DNA from: Oehlia diaphana
Lineage: Eukaryota; Glomeromycota; Glomeromycetes; Glomerales; Glomeraceae
Assembly (NCBI GenBank): GCA_003833135.1
Contig: QZLH01000786.1
Coordinates: forward strand, 9,819-59,756
Direction of reading: 5' to 3'
Length of the DNA stretch: 49,938 nt
The notes beneath the pieces are model-generated. The model did not search any database. It was not told the DNA's origin and worked only from the letters and a program-made list of their open reading frames with translations. How positions within the stretch are numbered: the stretch's first letter is position 1; each line of letters begins with the position of its first letter. Positions 10,086-20,409 of this stretch are shown piece by piece. The position numbers and the translations under genes were made by a program.

Positions 10086-11122
10086 ATCGATTTGATTGTC
10101 TTACAGCTAGGTTAATTATAGACAGTATTAGGTTAATTATTGTATTACTCCAAATATAAATCGTGTATTATTAATGGGTATATTAATAAATAGTATTAAT
10201 AAATATTAATAATTTTGTTGTCAAAAATGTTAGCTTACTAATGTTGTCGCCGACCGATTTCCGATTTGACGTCACAATTTTCGAGCTATTTAATATTTTT
10301 TTTACATTTCCTCTAAATAATATTTTCTACACAAAATAATTAATTTTCGAATGAAAAATTTTTAAGATTTTTTTTTTTTTCTCGACGGAAAATAAGAAAT
10401 CTAAGTTGACTAATCTGTTCCGTTCTTAGACCGGCCTTAGAAAACTCTGATTTTTCATGGAAAAAATAATTCCGACTTTCCGACTTTTTTTTTGTAACGC
10501 ATGATGTGATACAACGTACAACATTTTGTTCACATCTCATTCAGAGAAAAAACATAATAAATTTAAATAAATGATTCTAGAAAAAAAAGAATGAAACATA
10601 CAAATATACAAAGCTCAATGAGGTTCCTCTTGGATAGATGTTTAGAGTGATTAAAGCGATTGAATTTTTTCCTAAACGTGAAATGATTTTAATCGATGAA
10701 AGTGCTGAAAGTGATCGACTGAATGCAATGGTTATTATATGATCATCCTTCAACGGATTAATGGATAATCCCTGGTCCCATGAACACCATAAGTATTCAA
10801 GTATTCATTGGTGTAACAATATCAGCATGATTTTCTTTCCGCAAATGAGCTTAACAAAGAGAAAAAGAAAAATATTTGTATATTGCTTAATAATTCAAAG
10901 ATTCAAAGATTACAAATCTTTTTTTTGATTAGAAATTCCTAAAATTTCCTTTGATAATAATAGAATCCCTGATCTCAAAGTTTTTATAAATACATCTACA
11001 AATTCCTCGATTTTTTTTTTCCTCAGTTTAAAGCTCAATTAAAGATAATTTAATATAAACATATATCTTTAAAAACACATTTTTATTAAAAATTTTTTTT
11101 TGTTTTTTTTTTTCTCGTAAAA
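10086..11122. other. Intergenic region upstream of the first GST gene
   Basis: About 1 kb without a convincing gene. It contains a perfect TGACGTCA at 10267 and short duplicated stretches (attattaataaat at 10180-10210). The open frame on the minus strand at 10340-10540 has no recognisable domain. No homology to the promoters of the two other GST copies is obvious by eye. Confidence 0.45.
10267..10274. promoter_or_regulatory. CRE/ATF-type palindrome TGACGTCA
   Basis: A perfect TGACGTCA octamer, the consensus for bZIP factors of the CREB/ATF group. It lies about 850 bp upstream of the first GST start; stress-responsive bZIP control of GST genes is common in fungi, but the distance makes this a weak assignment. 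Confidence 0.25.
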
Positions 11123-11867
11123 ATGGCTATTCAACTCATCGGATACCCTATATCTACTTGCACTCTCAGAGTGATAGCTACTCTTAAAGAATTGGGAGTA
11201 TCTTATGAAATCACTCCACCTTCTGATTTCAGCGAACTCAAAACTCCAGAATATTTGGCTACCAAACATCCTTTGTAAATAAAATTTTCTAAATTATCTA
11301 CGTTTTAAAGAAAACATCACAGTAACTAATTTATACATACATATTTTTTTTTTTTATTTTTTTTTAAATAGCGGAAAAATTCCTGTTCTAATTGATGACG
11401 GATTTAAAATTTACGAATCTCGTGCAATTATTCGTTACTTGGTAAACAAATATCAAGGAAAAAAAAATTCTACGATTCTTATTCCTACTGATGTACAAAA
11501 AGCTGGATTGGTAGAACAATTCATTTCAGTTGAAAGCTCTTACTATGATGAGGCTGTACATAAATTGGTTGCCCAAGAAGTATTCACGAAATTTCATGGC
11601 AAAACTCCAGATCCTGAAATTGTTAAGGAAGCTAGAGTAGAAATTGGCAAAGTTTTAGATGTTTATGAAAAATTATTGGAGGGTAAAGATTATTTAACCG
11701 GAGAATTTAGTTTAGCTGATATTTCGCATTATCCTTATACTTATTATTCCATTTCCTCTGGTCATGGTGATTTATGGGAAAAACGACCTAATGTTGCTAG
11801 ATGGTGGAAGAATATTAGCGAACGTGAAGTTTGGAAAGGTATTGTAGCTGAACTTAATCAAAAATAA
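11123..11867 (+). CDS. Glutathione S-transferase, phi-like (copy 1)
   Basis: Exons 11123..11274 and 11372..11867; 215 residues, the normal GST length. Glutathione transferases conjugate glutathione to electrophiles in the cytosol. The N-terminal thioredoxin-like domain has GYPISTCTLRV near residues 7-17 with the phi-type catalytic Ser/Thr position, KHPFGKIPVL with the conserved cis-Pro, and the glutathione-binding DGFKIYESRAIIRYL. The C-terminal helical domain has YLTGEFSLADISHYPY, the N-capping/hydrophobic staple region, and ends in RPNVARWWKNISER. The phase-2 intron after KHP is shared with the two minus-strand paralogues. Of the three copies this one keeps the most canonical active-site loop (STCTLRV). 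Confidence 0.9.
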
Positions 11868-12014
11868 GATATTATTATTTGTACGACTATTATTTTTTAA
11901 GTTATGTTTATTATGTTATTTTTACAATAAGATAAATAAATAAGTGTGTATCAACTTTGATTTATATTAATAAACCTAAATATTGCATAAAATGTTGATA
12001 TTTGTTTTTTGTAC

Positions 12015-12043
12015 AATTCGGGTAATTCGGGTAATTCGGGTAA
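12015..12043. repeat. 9-bp tandem repeat, three copies
   Basis: The unit aattcgggt is repeated three times exactly from 12015 to 12041, about 150 bp after the GST stop codon. Confidence 0.8.
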
Positions 12044-12414
12044 TATCATAAATGAATAATGAAAATCATCTCTTTTTTGTCAATTTATTTTTTTATAAAT
12101 ACAAGAATTTATAAACAAAATAAAATTGTAAAAAATAAATAAAAAAATGAACTAAACTAAAAGAAGAGAAAAATCTACTTCACCAATGAGGTAGTTATGA
12201 ACGAAACTATTTAAGATCTAACCATACACTAGCAAAAGCTTGGTAAGCTGAAACCCGCCCTGCACCTTAACCCTATAAAAAATTATATGTCAAAAAACCA
12301 TACATTTACGTTGGGCGCTACAAAGTAAGATTAGTATAAAATTCTATTATATTTTTACCAAAATAAATATAATTACAAATACTATCTAATGCATCATAAT
12401 GATAATTATTAATT

Positions 12415-13860
12415 AGTGGCATTTTGTTTAGTAGTCCAAGAGGTTAAAAGTTGAAAAAGTGATAACAGTATAATCCCTTTAATTAGATCTATAAAGGTAA
12501 AGAAATTATGATCATAAGTTATTTCCTATATATTAAAACCAATCATAAAATGGAAGTCTTGTATATTATCATTATAAATATTATCTCTAATAATGTTTTG
12601 ATGGCCATCACATGACCACACGTGATTAAAATTTCATCACAATTGGACATTTCTATATTTACTTTTTCATTTGTTCTAATGTAAGAATTTCTTTAATTAA
12701 TAAATGAACCTTTTGCACTTTCACTTTAGATGATGAAATTGAAGTTTCATTTGCTTGTATATCACAATTTAAACATTGAAACATTGAAGTCCAATCAACT
12801 ACTAGACATCTGTATTTTTTATTTCTATTCAAATTAATGAACTTTTCTATTCCTTTAAAAGCAAAAGTTTTAATAAATGATTTCAAGCAGTTTTTAATAA
12901 GGATACCATTTTATTTAAAGAAAATTTTTATTATATATGCATCACACTTAAAGATAGTAATATATCTATTTAATCAAAGTGTGCAATTTTTGCTAATTTG
13001 TCAATATAATTATTATTTCTATCATCTCCATATGTAACAACTTAAATAGCTCTACTTAAAGATTAACTGTAAAATAACTTTACATAAAATATTCCATAAA
13101 AAATTATTATTATTTTTGAAGTATTTATATAATATTTGAATAAATTTTATTTTTTCAACTTTTTAAATTGTGTAATAATGTTAGTGAATCAGCATTAATT
13201 CTAATTTTACTATACTTAAGAATTACATACAAAGCTAATATTACAGCTAACAATTTTCTTTGATATGCTGAAGGTCATTTATCAATTATAGTAGTAAATT
13301 CAACTTAAAGTATATCAAATTCATCATTAAAATGTATAAAAAAGCAACTAATGCTACATTATTCTGATCTTAAATTAATTAAAGATCCATTAGTATAAAA
13401 TTTAAAAATATATTGATGATTATTATTAAAGAAAAATAATAATTTTATATAATTAATAATTCATTTCTTGACTTAAAAAATTCTAATAAATTTAATAAAA
13501 TATTATCTTATCTATTTGTATTGATTATATAATTTTATGTTAATATATTTAATAAAAGATCATATTTTTTTTGCAGTATCAAATTAATTATACATACAGT
13601 ATTATAATTAATATACCCATTAGCTTTAACCCTTGCAATTGTCTGAAAATAATGATTTGTTTCTTTTATTACTTAAAATTATTTTATAATTAAAACCTTA
13701 TTATCTCATTATCATTTTTTTTGTAAATTTTTTTCAATTGAAATATGAGTCATTTCTTTTTTTATAATGGATTGAATCATTCTTTTTTGATCTTTTTTAC
13801 AATTATCACATCACTTCTTGATACTAGAAATTATTTGTTTTTATTTTATGATATTAATAA
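12415..13860 (-). mobile_element. Decayed LINE (non-LTR retrotransposon), RNase H and C-terminal region
   Basis: Reading the minus strand through stops and frame breaks recovers LINE pieces in the right order. At about 13600-13700 is a segment like QTIARVKANGYINYNTVCI that precedes the RNase H domain. At 13400-13200 is RNase H with FYTNGSLI (canonical TDGS), then PSAYQRKLLAVILALYV and KIRINADSLTLL (the DS motif). At about 13030 is GDDRNNNYIDKLAK. At 12886-12659 is the post-RNase H part (FQCLNCDI, LLIKEILTLEQMKK), and at 12640-12420 NHVWSCDGHQN and DLIKGIILLSLFQLL. The catalytic Asp reads as Asn and several expected Trp codons read TGA, so it is dead. The reverse transcriptase domain is missing or too decayed to see. 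It is inserted between GST copies 1 and 2. Confidence 0.7.
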
Positions 13861-14509
13861 ATTTTAGTAATATAACTTTACTTATTTTTTCACCTTTATG
13901 TTACTAATTGATGAATTAACTGTAAAATAATTATGCAAATATTTTTACTTTATTGTGCTTTCCATGTACAAATTTTATTTTGTACCAGCAGTATTAAAGC
14001 TAATTTGTATTTTATTAAAATTAAGTAAATCATTTATATGATAAATACAAAATACTTTCCTATAGCTGTTATAATTAAAACTATTTAAAATAAAAAATAC
14101 ATGTAAAATACATAAAATAAAACAATAAAATGATTTTAAAAAAAAAATTTTTTAGGTTTATTAATTTACTATATAAAATGTAAAAATAATTCAATGTTTT
14201 TTAAATAGATTGAATTTATTAAACTAAAAAGTTTAAAGGTTGTAAAAATATTTTTAAGAATTCAATGAACATTATAATATATCATTTAAAAAATGTTTTT
14301 GTATAAAATATGATGTTAGAAGTTAGCCAAATTTAGGCCGGCATTAAAAATTAAGAAAATTTTGGCCAAAATTATGATTTAAAGATATGTATATATACTA
14401 TATGACTCAATCATGGTTAAAAAAAATATTGAATGTCGATATAAAAAAATTTACATTGGATATATGTAGTATTATAGATATTAGACTCACAAAAAATACT
14501 CCTGATGAC
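13861..14509. other. AT-rich region with short palindrome
   Basis: Probably further decayed transposon sequence. It holds a perfect 16-bp palindrome AATTTTGGCCAAAATT at 14358-14373, preceded by a related aaatttaggcc at about 14328. No gene is seen. Confidence 0.5.
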
Positions 14510-16115
14510 GCCATTATAAATCACATGACCTCATGACGCATTGGCGAATGTTGGTCCGTTAAATATTGACATTGATTATTTAAGTGATTATTTATTAATA
14601 ATACTTTGGGATGGAATACTATCACAAATTGACATAATATGCGGAATCGTTATATAGGTTATTTAAATATTGAATTTATTTGAAGTAAAAAAATATATTA
14701 ATTGCTTATAAAGTATAATCAATTTTTTTTTAAAAAAAAATATTATATATGTTCTGATAATTTATATTCAGTAACAATATTCTTCCAACATTCACGTTCA
14801 TTAAGGTTCTTCAACCATCTAGAAACATTAGGACGTTTATTCCATAAACCACCTTCGCCAGTAGAGTTAATAGCATAAAAAGTAAGAGGAACATGAAGAA
14901 GATCAGCTAAGGAAAATTCTCCAGTTAAAAAATCTTTACCCTCCAATAATTTTTCATAAACATCTAAATTTTTATCAAGTTCTTCGCGAGCTTCGTTAAC
15001 AATTTTAAGATCAGGTTCATTTCCTTGTTTTTTCACCAATATTAATTGCGTAAGCATTTTAACCAGAGGTTGAGTATAATAAGAGGTCTCTACTGAAATG
15101 AATTGTTCTACCAAAGCGGCTTTTTGTACATCAGAAGGAATAAGAACGGTGGAAGATTTAGTTCCTTGATATTTGTTTATCAAATAACGAGCTATTGCAC
15201 GAGTTTCATAAATTTGGAATCCGTCATCGTTGAGAGAAGGAGTTTTACCGCTATTATAAGAAAAGAAGAAAAAGAATCTAATTAGTAACTTGTGAGTTTC
15301 TGTGACGTATGCGACTTCAGTAAAAGAAAAATTGTTTTTTCACTTACAAAGGATGTTTGGTAGCTAAATAATCTGGAGATTTAATTTCTTCGGGAGTTAT
15401 TTGAACGAGTTCATAAGATAATCCTAATTCTTTAAGGACGTAGAATAATATAAGATTAAAAGCAGATGCAGGACGTCCGAAAACTGTAATAGTCATTTTT
15501 CACTAATTTATTTTATACGATAAAAAAAAAAGGGAAAAGAAAATTTTTTATTTTATTAATTAAAAAAAATTATTTTTAACGATATTTTTGAAATCCTATT
15601 TATAAAGTAATTTGATTCTTTAATTAGTAGAATTTAATTAGTATCTTACACATATACTATCTAGATTTGGGATAATTTTTATAATAATATTCGGAGATTT
15701 TGAGATAATTTAACCGATATTTTTTGTAAGCAGATTAATTAGGAAATATTAATCATAAATCGTGGAATACCAATGATTGATTATTTGTCATACCAACTTT
15801 CCATTGTAAATTAACCAGTAGATATTCGGTAAAATCTATGAATATATTACGAATTTTTTAAATAAGTATCTTTAAATTCGAATCTAAATTACTGTAGCAG
15901 TATAGACAAAAATTATGGCAAAATAAATAATTCATATTTAATAAGCTATTATACAATGAATCTAAGACAAGATGAATTAATCAATTAATTTAATTATCTC
16001 ATTAATAGATAATAGTCACATGTTTCTTTTATTTTAACTAATGCAACTATGCGCTTTATGTCTTATGACCAAAATTATATATTCCGAAAACCAGATTCGG
16101 TAACAAATTTTGCCA
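14510..16115. repeat. Segmental duplication, unit 1 (carries GST copy 2)
   Basis: Non-coding flanks as well as the gene match unit 2 (16240-18080). Shared 3' flank: ccgttaaatattga, attaataatactttggga, gacataat, tgcggaatcg, ttgaatttatttgaagtaaaa. Shared 5' flank: tagatttgg, ataatttaaccgatatt, ttaattaggaaatattaatcataaat, aaattactgtagc, gtcacatgttt and cggtaacaaatttt. The period is about 1.8 kb and the units are head to tail. Confidence 0.75.
14743..15496 (-). CDS. Glutathione S-transferase paralogue (copy 2)
   Basis: Complement of 14743..15250 joined to 15348..15496; 218 residues. The same fold and intron position (phase 2 after KHP) as copy 1. The N-terminal motif is VFGRPASAFNLIL, so the catalytic-loop Ser is kept but STCTLRV has become SAFNLIL. 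The glutathione-site motif is DGFQIYETRAIARYL. In KTPSLNDDG the usual IPVL is replaced by TPSL; the cis-Pro remains. The C-terminal domain keeps FLTGEFSLADLLHVP and the RPNVSRWLKNLNERE end. It lies 0.94 kb from copy 3, same strand, within a tandem duplication. Likely a functional but diverged GST; some such paralogues act as ligandins or peroxidases, which cannot be decided here. Confidence 0.87.
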
Positions 16116-16433
16116 TAAATCGGTAAATTTATTTTTATCGGGCATCGGTTAGACTTATACATATAAAAACACTATAATCACAAAATTCGCTTCGGTAACA
16201 AAATTTGCCGACAGCTCGATTAATTAATAAGGTAAATTTTAAAAATGTCGGACCGTTAAATATTGATGTTGATTATTAATAATACTTTGGGATTTCACAA
16301 ACTTTCATTGACATAATACGTGACAGTATGCGGAATCGCGATATAAGGTTAATTAAAAATTGAATTTATTTGAAGTAAAAGAAATATATTAAAGTACGCT
16401 ATTGTTTACACAGTATAATTTACAAAGAATAAG
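15497..16433. other. Spacer between GST copies 2 and 3
   Basis: Contains the promoter of copy 2 and the 3' flank of copy 3, both duplicated in the neighbouring unit. The motif cggtaacaaa(a/t)tttgcc occurs twice (about 16098 and 16193), probably marking the duplication junction near 16120-16240. No gene is seen. Confidence 0.5.
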
Positions 16434-18080
16434 CTACTTATCAGAATCTTTAGTATATTTACTAATTTGTTCTGATAATTTATATTCATCAACAATATTT
16501 TTCCAACTTTCACGTTCGCTAAGGTTCTTCAACCATTTAGAAACATTGGGACGTTTATTCCATAAATCACCTTCACCAGCAGAGTTAATAGCATAATAGG
16601 TAAGAGGAAGATGAATAATATCAGCTAAAGAAAATTCCCCAGTTAAATAATCTTTACCCTCCAATAATTTTTCATAAACATCTAAAGCCTTCCCAAGCTC
16701 TTCACGAGCTTCTGCAACAATATTAAGATCAGGTTCATTGCCTTGTCTTCTCACCGCTATTAATTGCATAAGCAATTTAAATAGAGGTGGAAAATAATAA
16801 GAGATCTCTACTGAAATGAATTGTTCTACCAAAGCGGCTTTTTGTACATCAGAAGGTATAAGAACGGTGGAAGTTTTGGTTCCCTGATATTTATTTGCCA
16901 AATAACGAGCTATTGCACGAGATTCGTAAATTTGGAATCCGTCATCGCTAAGAACAGGAGATTTACCGCTATTAAAAGAAAAGAAGGGAAAGAATCAAAT
17001 TAGTAACTTGTGAAGTATCTGTGACGTATGTAATTTCAATGAAAGAAATTTTTTTTTTCACTTACAAAGGATGTTTGGTAGCCAAATATTCTGGAGTTTT
17101 AATATCTTCGTGGGTTGTTGGAACGTTTTCAAAAGATAATCCTAATTCTTTAAGGACGTAAATTAAGACTAGAGTGAAAGGAGATGCAGGGGCTCCGATA
17201 ACTGTAATAGTCATTTTTCACGAATTTTTTTTTACAACAAAAAAAGGGAAAAAGAAAATTGTTTATTATTATATTTTTTTTTTTTGAAAAATATATTTTA
17301 ATTGAAAATTCGACAAGGTATTTTTTGAAACGTATTTATAAAGAAACTTGATCTTAAATTATTATAAGAATTCGGTCTAAGGGGGAATTTATTTTGATTT
17401 GAAATCATTTTTTTTTTTATGATTCACAACATTAATTATTCTACGCAGTATTCTTTCTTTTTTTACCTAGATTTGGATAGTTTAAAATACATTCACCCGG
17501 TTTCCCGATAATTTAACCGATATTCTAAATTAATTAGGAAATATTAATCATAAATTGGGGAACACCGCAATAAATCACTCAGGAAGTCACATGCCGAGAC
17601 ATGCCGAGACATTTCCGAGAAACTCCCACCAAGCCAATCTATGAACAAATTACGAACTTATTGAATTTAATTTAATTTATTAATAGACGTCCCTAAATAT
17701 TTTTAAATTTGAATCTTAATCTAAATTACTGTAGCGGTGTAGACAAAATTTTCTTTTCTGTTAAAATAAAATAATTCATATTTAAATAAACTAATATGCA
17801 GATGAGTATGATGAATCAAACTTCATATCTTGAATCGTTTTAAACATACTCCATTTATATACTGTATAATTACCTCATTTAATAAACTTGCATTATGACT
17901 ATTCCCAATTCCTACCACTCTAAACTATTAAAAAATTAATAGATCATAGTCACATGTTTAACTTATGCAACTAAAAAGAACTACATGCAGTATATTTACC
18001 AAAATTAAATAATAAGATGCTTTGCTAGTTTGCTTCCCGCACTTGAATAGATTTCGGTAACAAATTTTCGAGTGCTCGTA
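16240..18080. repeat. Segmental duplication, unit 2 (carries GST copy 3)
   Basis: Partner of the unit at 14510-16115; see the shared flanking words listed there. Non-coding identity is clearly lower than coding identity by eye, so the duplication is not recent. Confidence 0.75.
16434..17214 (-). CDS. Glutathione S-transferase paralogue (copy 3)
   Basis: Complement of 16434..16968 joined to 17066..17214; 227 residues. Same exon plan as copy 2 (first exon 149 nt, phase-2 intron). The N-terminal motif VIGAPASPFTLVL keeps the loop Ser; the glutathione site is DGFQIYESRAIARYL after GKSPVLSDD. The C-terminal domain keeps YLTGEFSLADIIHLPLTYY and RPNVSKWLKNLSERE, then runs about 10 residues longer than copy 2 (SKYTKDSDK), which looks like read-through into the former 3' flank. 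A cytosolic detoxification or redox role is expected for the family. Confidence 0.88.
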
Positions 18081-18153
18081 TAACATGGGCTAAATATAGT
18101 TGATTTCATAATAAATCTACTTGTATGGGAAAAAATATTTTTATTTTTTTCGC
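17215..18153. other. 5' flank of GST copy 3
   Basis: Duplicated non-coding DNA shared with the region upstream of copy 2, then unique AT-rich sequence. A direct repeat acatgccgag occurs twice at about 17590-17610. No gene is seen. Confidence 0.5.
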
Positions 18154-18270
18154 CCCCAATTCGTGTTATCTAAATTGGGGACGAAGAAAGTAACTTTTCT
18201 CAATTTGTGAACATCTAATTTGGGGACGAAAAAAGTAAAATTTCCCCAATTCAGATAGCACGAATTGGGG
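18154..18270. repeat. 117-bp foldback element with 28-bp inverted ends
   Basis: The left arm ccccaattcgtgttatctaa plus attgggga (18154-18181) is repeated inverted at 18243-18270 with only two mismatches. Each arm is itself flanked by ccccaatt/aattgggg, and a shorter internal copy of the unit ggggacgaagaaagtaa is present twice (about 18177 and 18223). It is a compound inverted and direct repeat, most likely a non-autonomous element; no coding sequence. Confidence 0.85.
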
Positions 18271-18829
18271 ATAAAAACCACTCCCCCGCCCACATTACAT
18301 GTTGCCCACGTTATCCTCTGCGCTTCAAACTGCCTCATGTGCCTCACTTCACATTGATGACCCACTTAAACTATGTTATCCATGTTGTTATCCTAATGCT
18401 TTTATTTTGATGGGACACCACTTTTTATTCTAAAGCCTATTTGCCATCATGCCTAAAGCGCATTTCTGCTGCTCGTTCTTTGTCGTGCTTATATGCTCAT
18501 ACCTCTGCTCGTATTTGTCATTAACATTAAGATTTTCACATGTCATACTTTATACGCATATGGTTCTAAGGTTGCCTTCAAAGTGCTTCTTACGCTTTGA
18601 TTGGTTTATTACTAATGTAATAGTTGCATGGTAGTTTATAGTGCGTCCATGTTTTAAGGACAGATGTCATTCATATACTCTACTCTTTGTTGCCCTTAAG
18701 TGCTTCCTACTCCGCCCTGCACGTTAGTTATTTTTCATTTTGAAGGTTTTCTTTCATTAGAATAACGGACATTATTCCCTGTGTTGTTACGCTATGAACT
18801 ACGCAATATCCCAAATTCCCAAATAATTG
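18271..18829. other. Less AT-rich intergenic stretch
   Basis: Base composition is visibly more balanced than the surroundings, up to about 19,400, which suggests inserted or formerly coding DNA. Open frames here (for example 18449-18634) show no recognisable domain. Confidence 0.4.
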
Positions 18830-19575
18830 ATAAGTATTACTTGACACCTGAAACACTCCTGAAATCGATATCACAATCTTAAGCAAGAACTAACGATCTC
18901 CCTTCAGACTGACATGAACGTGATTTGTTGGCAAGAACACGATATTGGATTCACTACTGAGCAAGTATCAGTTCTTGTACCCCAACAAAAACGTGAAAGA
19001 CGCTCAAATGAGAAAAGTATTAGAAATATCAAAAAATAAAAAATTCTGATGATGCATTGTTCGAGACTCAACTCTTGATTGATTCAGAGAAGCCAATAGC
19101 AACTGCTTCACTCTTTTTCAATTACGTACTGAGTTGAGAAATTTCAACATTGCGCCTGAAATTATCAATGTAACGAAATATTCTGATATTACTGTGTTAG
19201 CAGCAAGCCAAAAAAGGTGACATTTGAGAAACTAAGGGCATTAACCTTCCTAAATTTATCGCCCTCAAGGCTATACTCGAGAGATTACACCTCTAACAAA
19301 CCTGATAATCTCGCTTTAGTATAATGCTCAGTATGAGGCCCGCTGAAGTAAAACTTTATGCATTTTCAATGGACACGTGACTAGTTTTGCTAAAAGTCGC
19401 TCCAAGAGTGTTAGAACTACTGACATGGATTCAAAAATTAGATTCTGGTATATTACGTGATCCTGGAGTCAAGTGGTTTAATACGTATTTGAAGCAATAT
19501 AATCATAAACTGAGCGATTTACGATTGGTAATTATAATCTCATTTAGAGACAAGATAAATCATCAACAATAAATA
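18830..19575 (+). pseudogene. Decayed recombinase-like repeat gene (SMRPAE family)
   Basis: Translating across frame breaks gives ordered fragments: TELRNFNIAPEII followed by a Lys/Tyr-rich stretch (about 19125-19190), NLALV then SMRPAEVK (about 19300-19350), FNGHVTSFAKSRSK (about 19365) and LELLTWIQKLDSGILRDPGVKWFNTYLKQY (19415-19500). From memory this order matches a very abundant repeat family in Rhizophagus genomes that I associate with tyrosine-recombinase-like proteins; the SMRPAE segment would correspond to the first catalytic Arg region. Many stops and shifts make it non-functional. The family name is tentative; decay is certain. Confidence 0.45.
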
Positions 19576-19820
19576 CATAATGTATTTAATTACAAATCTT
19601 TAATGTACATAAACGCCTGATTAAATGTGATAGTCATATGCACCATGGCAGATTAATAGTTGAACCTTTATTAAAAACTTGCAATTATCCTCCGAGTTTA
19701 GCATGTAGATCTACTATAAATTCGATACTCAATTACTGTTTCATATTAATTGTTTAAAAAACCATCATTATAAAGCGCATCTGTGTACCGGGATTTTACT
19801 ATATTTGTTTGTTATTTTTT

Positions 19821-19940
19821 GAACAAAAGTTATGGTTCTTTACAAATGTTTCAATTATATCATAAAGAAATAATTACATGAAAACGCTTTTATTGTACGT
19901 TATAATGGAATTCATAACCTTTGAATTTTTCTTATAAATA
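19821..19940 (+). promoter_or_regulatory. Core promoter of ubiquitin-like gene A
   Basis: A TATA box TATAAATA at 19933-19940, about 125 bp before the ATG, sits in a context (ttttctTATAAATAgagaata, then tttcttgctttaagcaaaaa) shared with copies B and C. An upstream block gaacaaaagttatgg (19821-19835) is also shared. Conservation across three paralogues supports a real promoter. Confidence 0.65.
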
Positions 19941-20061
19941 GAGAATAGTTTTTTCTTGCTTTAAGCAAAAATCAAACTTTTCGAATCATAAATAATAAAT
20001 AAAATAAAGAACAATCAAATTAAAAAAACAAGCAGTGATAACCTTAAAATATTCTATAAAC

Positions 20062-20409
20062 ATGAAAATCATCATTCGAGCCTGTCAAACTTTTGGAAGA
20101 AATATGTATAGTATTGAGGTCGAAAATTTCGACCAAATTTCATCTGTTAAACAGAAAATATCTGACAAAACAAGTAAATGAAAATTATTTAATTATTTAT
20201 TATTATTATAATGTCCTACGCGCTTCGCTCCGGACAAAAATAAATTTTACTCACCTAAAAAAATTTTTTTTTCTTTAGATATTGATTGTAATAATAAATG
20301 TTTAATGTTTAATAATAGACAGCTAATTCAAGAGATTAAATCGCTGTCTGATTATGAAATTAAACATGAATCCACCCTTCATTTAAGATGTGGACAATAC
20401 GGTTGTTAG
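20062..20409 (+). CDS. Divergent ubiquitin-like protein, copy A
   Basis: Exons 20062..20173 and 20279..20409; 80 residues. It aligns with ubiquitin over its whole length: the second beta strand (MYSIEVENFD), the helix (VKQKISDK), CLMFNNRQL in the LIFAGKQL position, and LSDYEIKHESTLHL in the LSDYNIQKESTLHL position. The first hairpin loop is three residues longer. Instead of LRLRGG it ends RCGQYGC and stops, so no diglycine exists and no residues follow to be trimmed. Of the ubiquitin lysines, K27 and K29 equivalents are kept; K48 and K63 positions are Arg and His. Copy A differs from B and C by Tyr for the first Cys of the final CxC. Its intron carries a short GC-rich hairpin repeat (20212-20236). 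Function unknown. Confidence 0.8.
20212..20236. repeat. Short GC-rich palindromic repeat inside the copy A intron
   Basis: A 25-bp tgtcc...ggaca hairpin with core gcgcttcgctccgg. A near copy lies at 33588-33610 (tgtcc, ttcgtttcgctcc, ggaca). It is absent from the introns of copies B and C, so it was gained by copy A. It resembles the small dispersed palindromes reported in Rhizophagus DNA. Confidence 0.7.

Noticed and set aside
12415..13860. TGA read as Trp (alternative genetic code) in the LINE-like region
   Set aside because: Other stops and frame breaks are also present, the catalytic Asp is lost, and all intact genes in the window use TGA or other standard stops normally.
20062..20409. 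Calling the small genes ordinary ubiquitin or polyubiquitin
   Set aside because: Ubiquitin is almost invariant, whereas these differ at most positions, have longer loops and lack the diglycine end.
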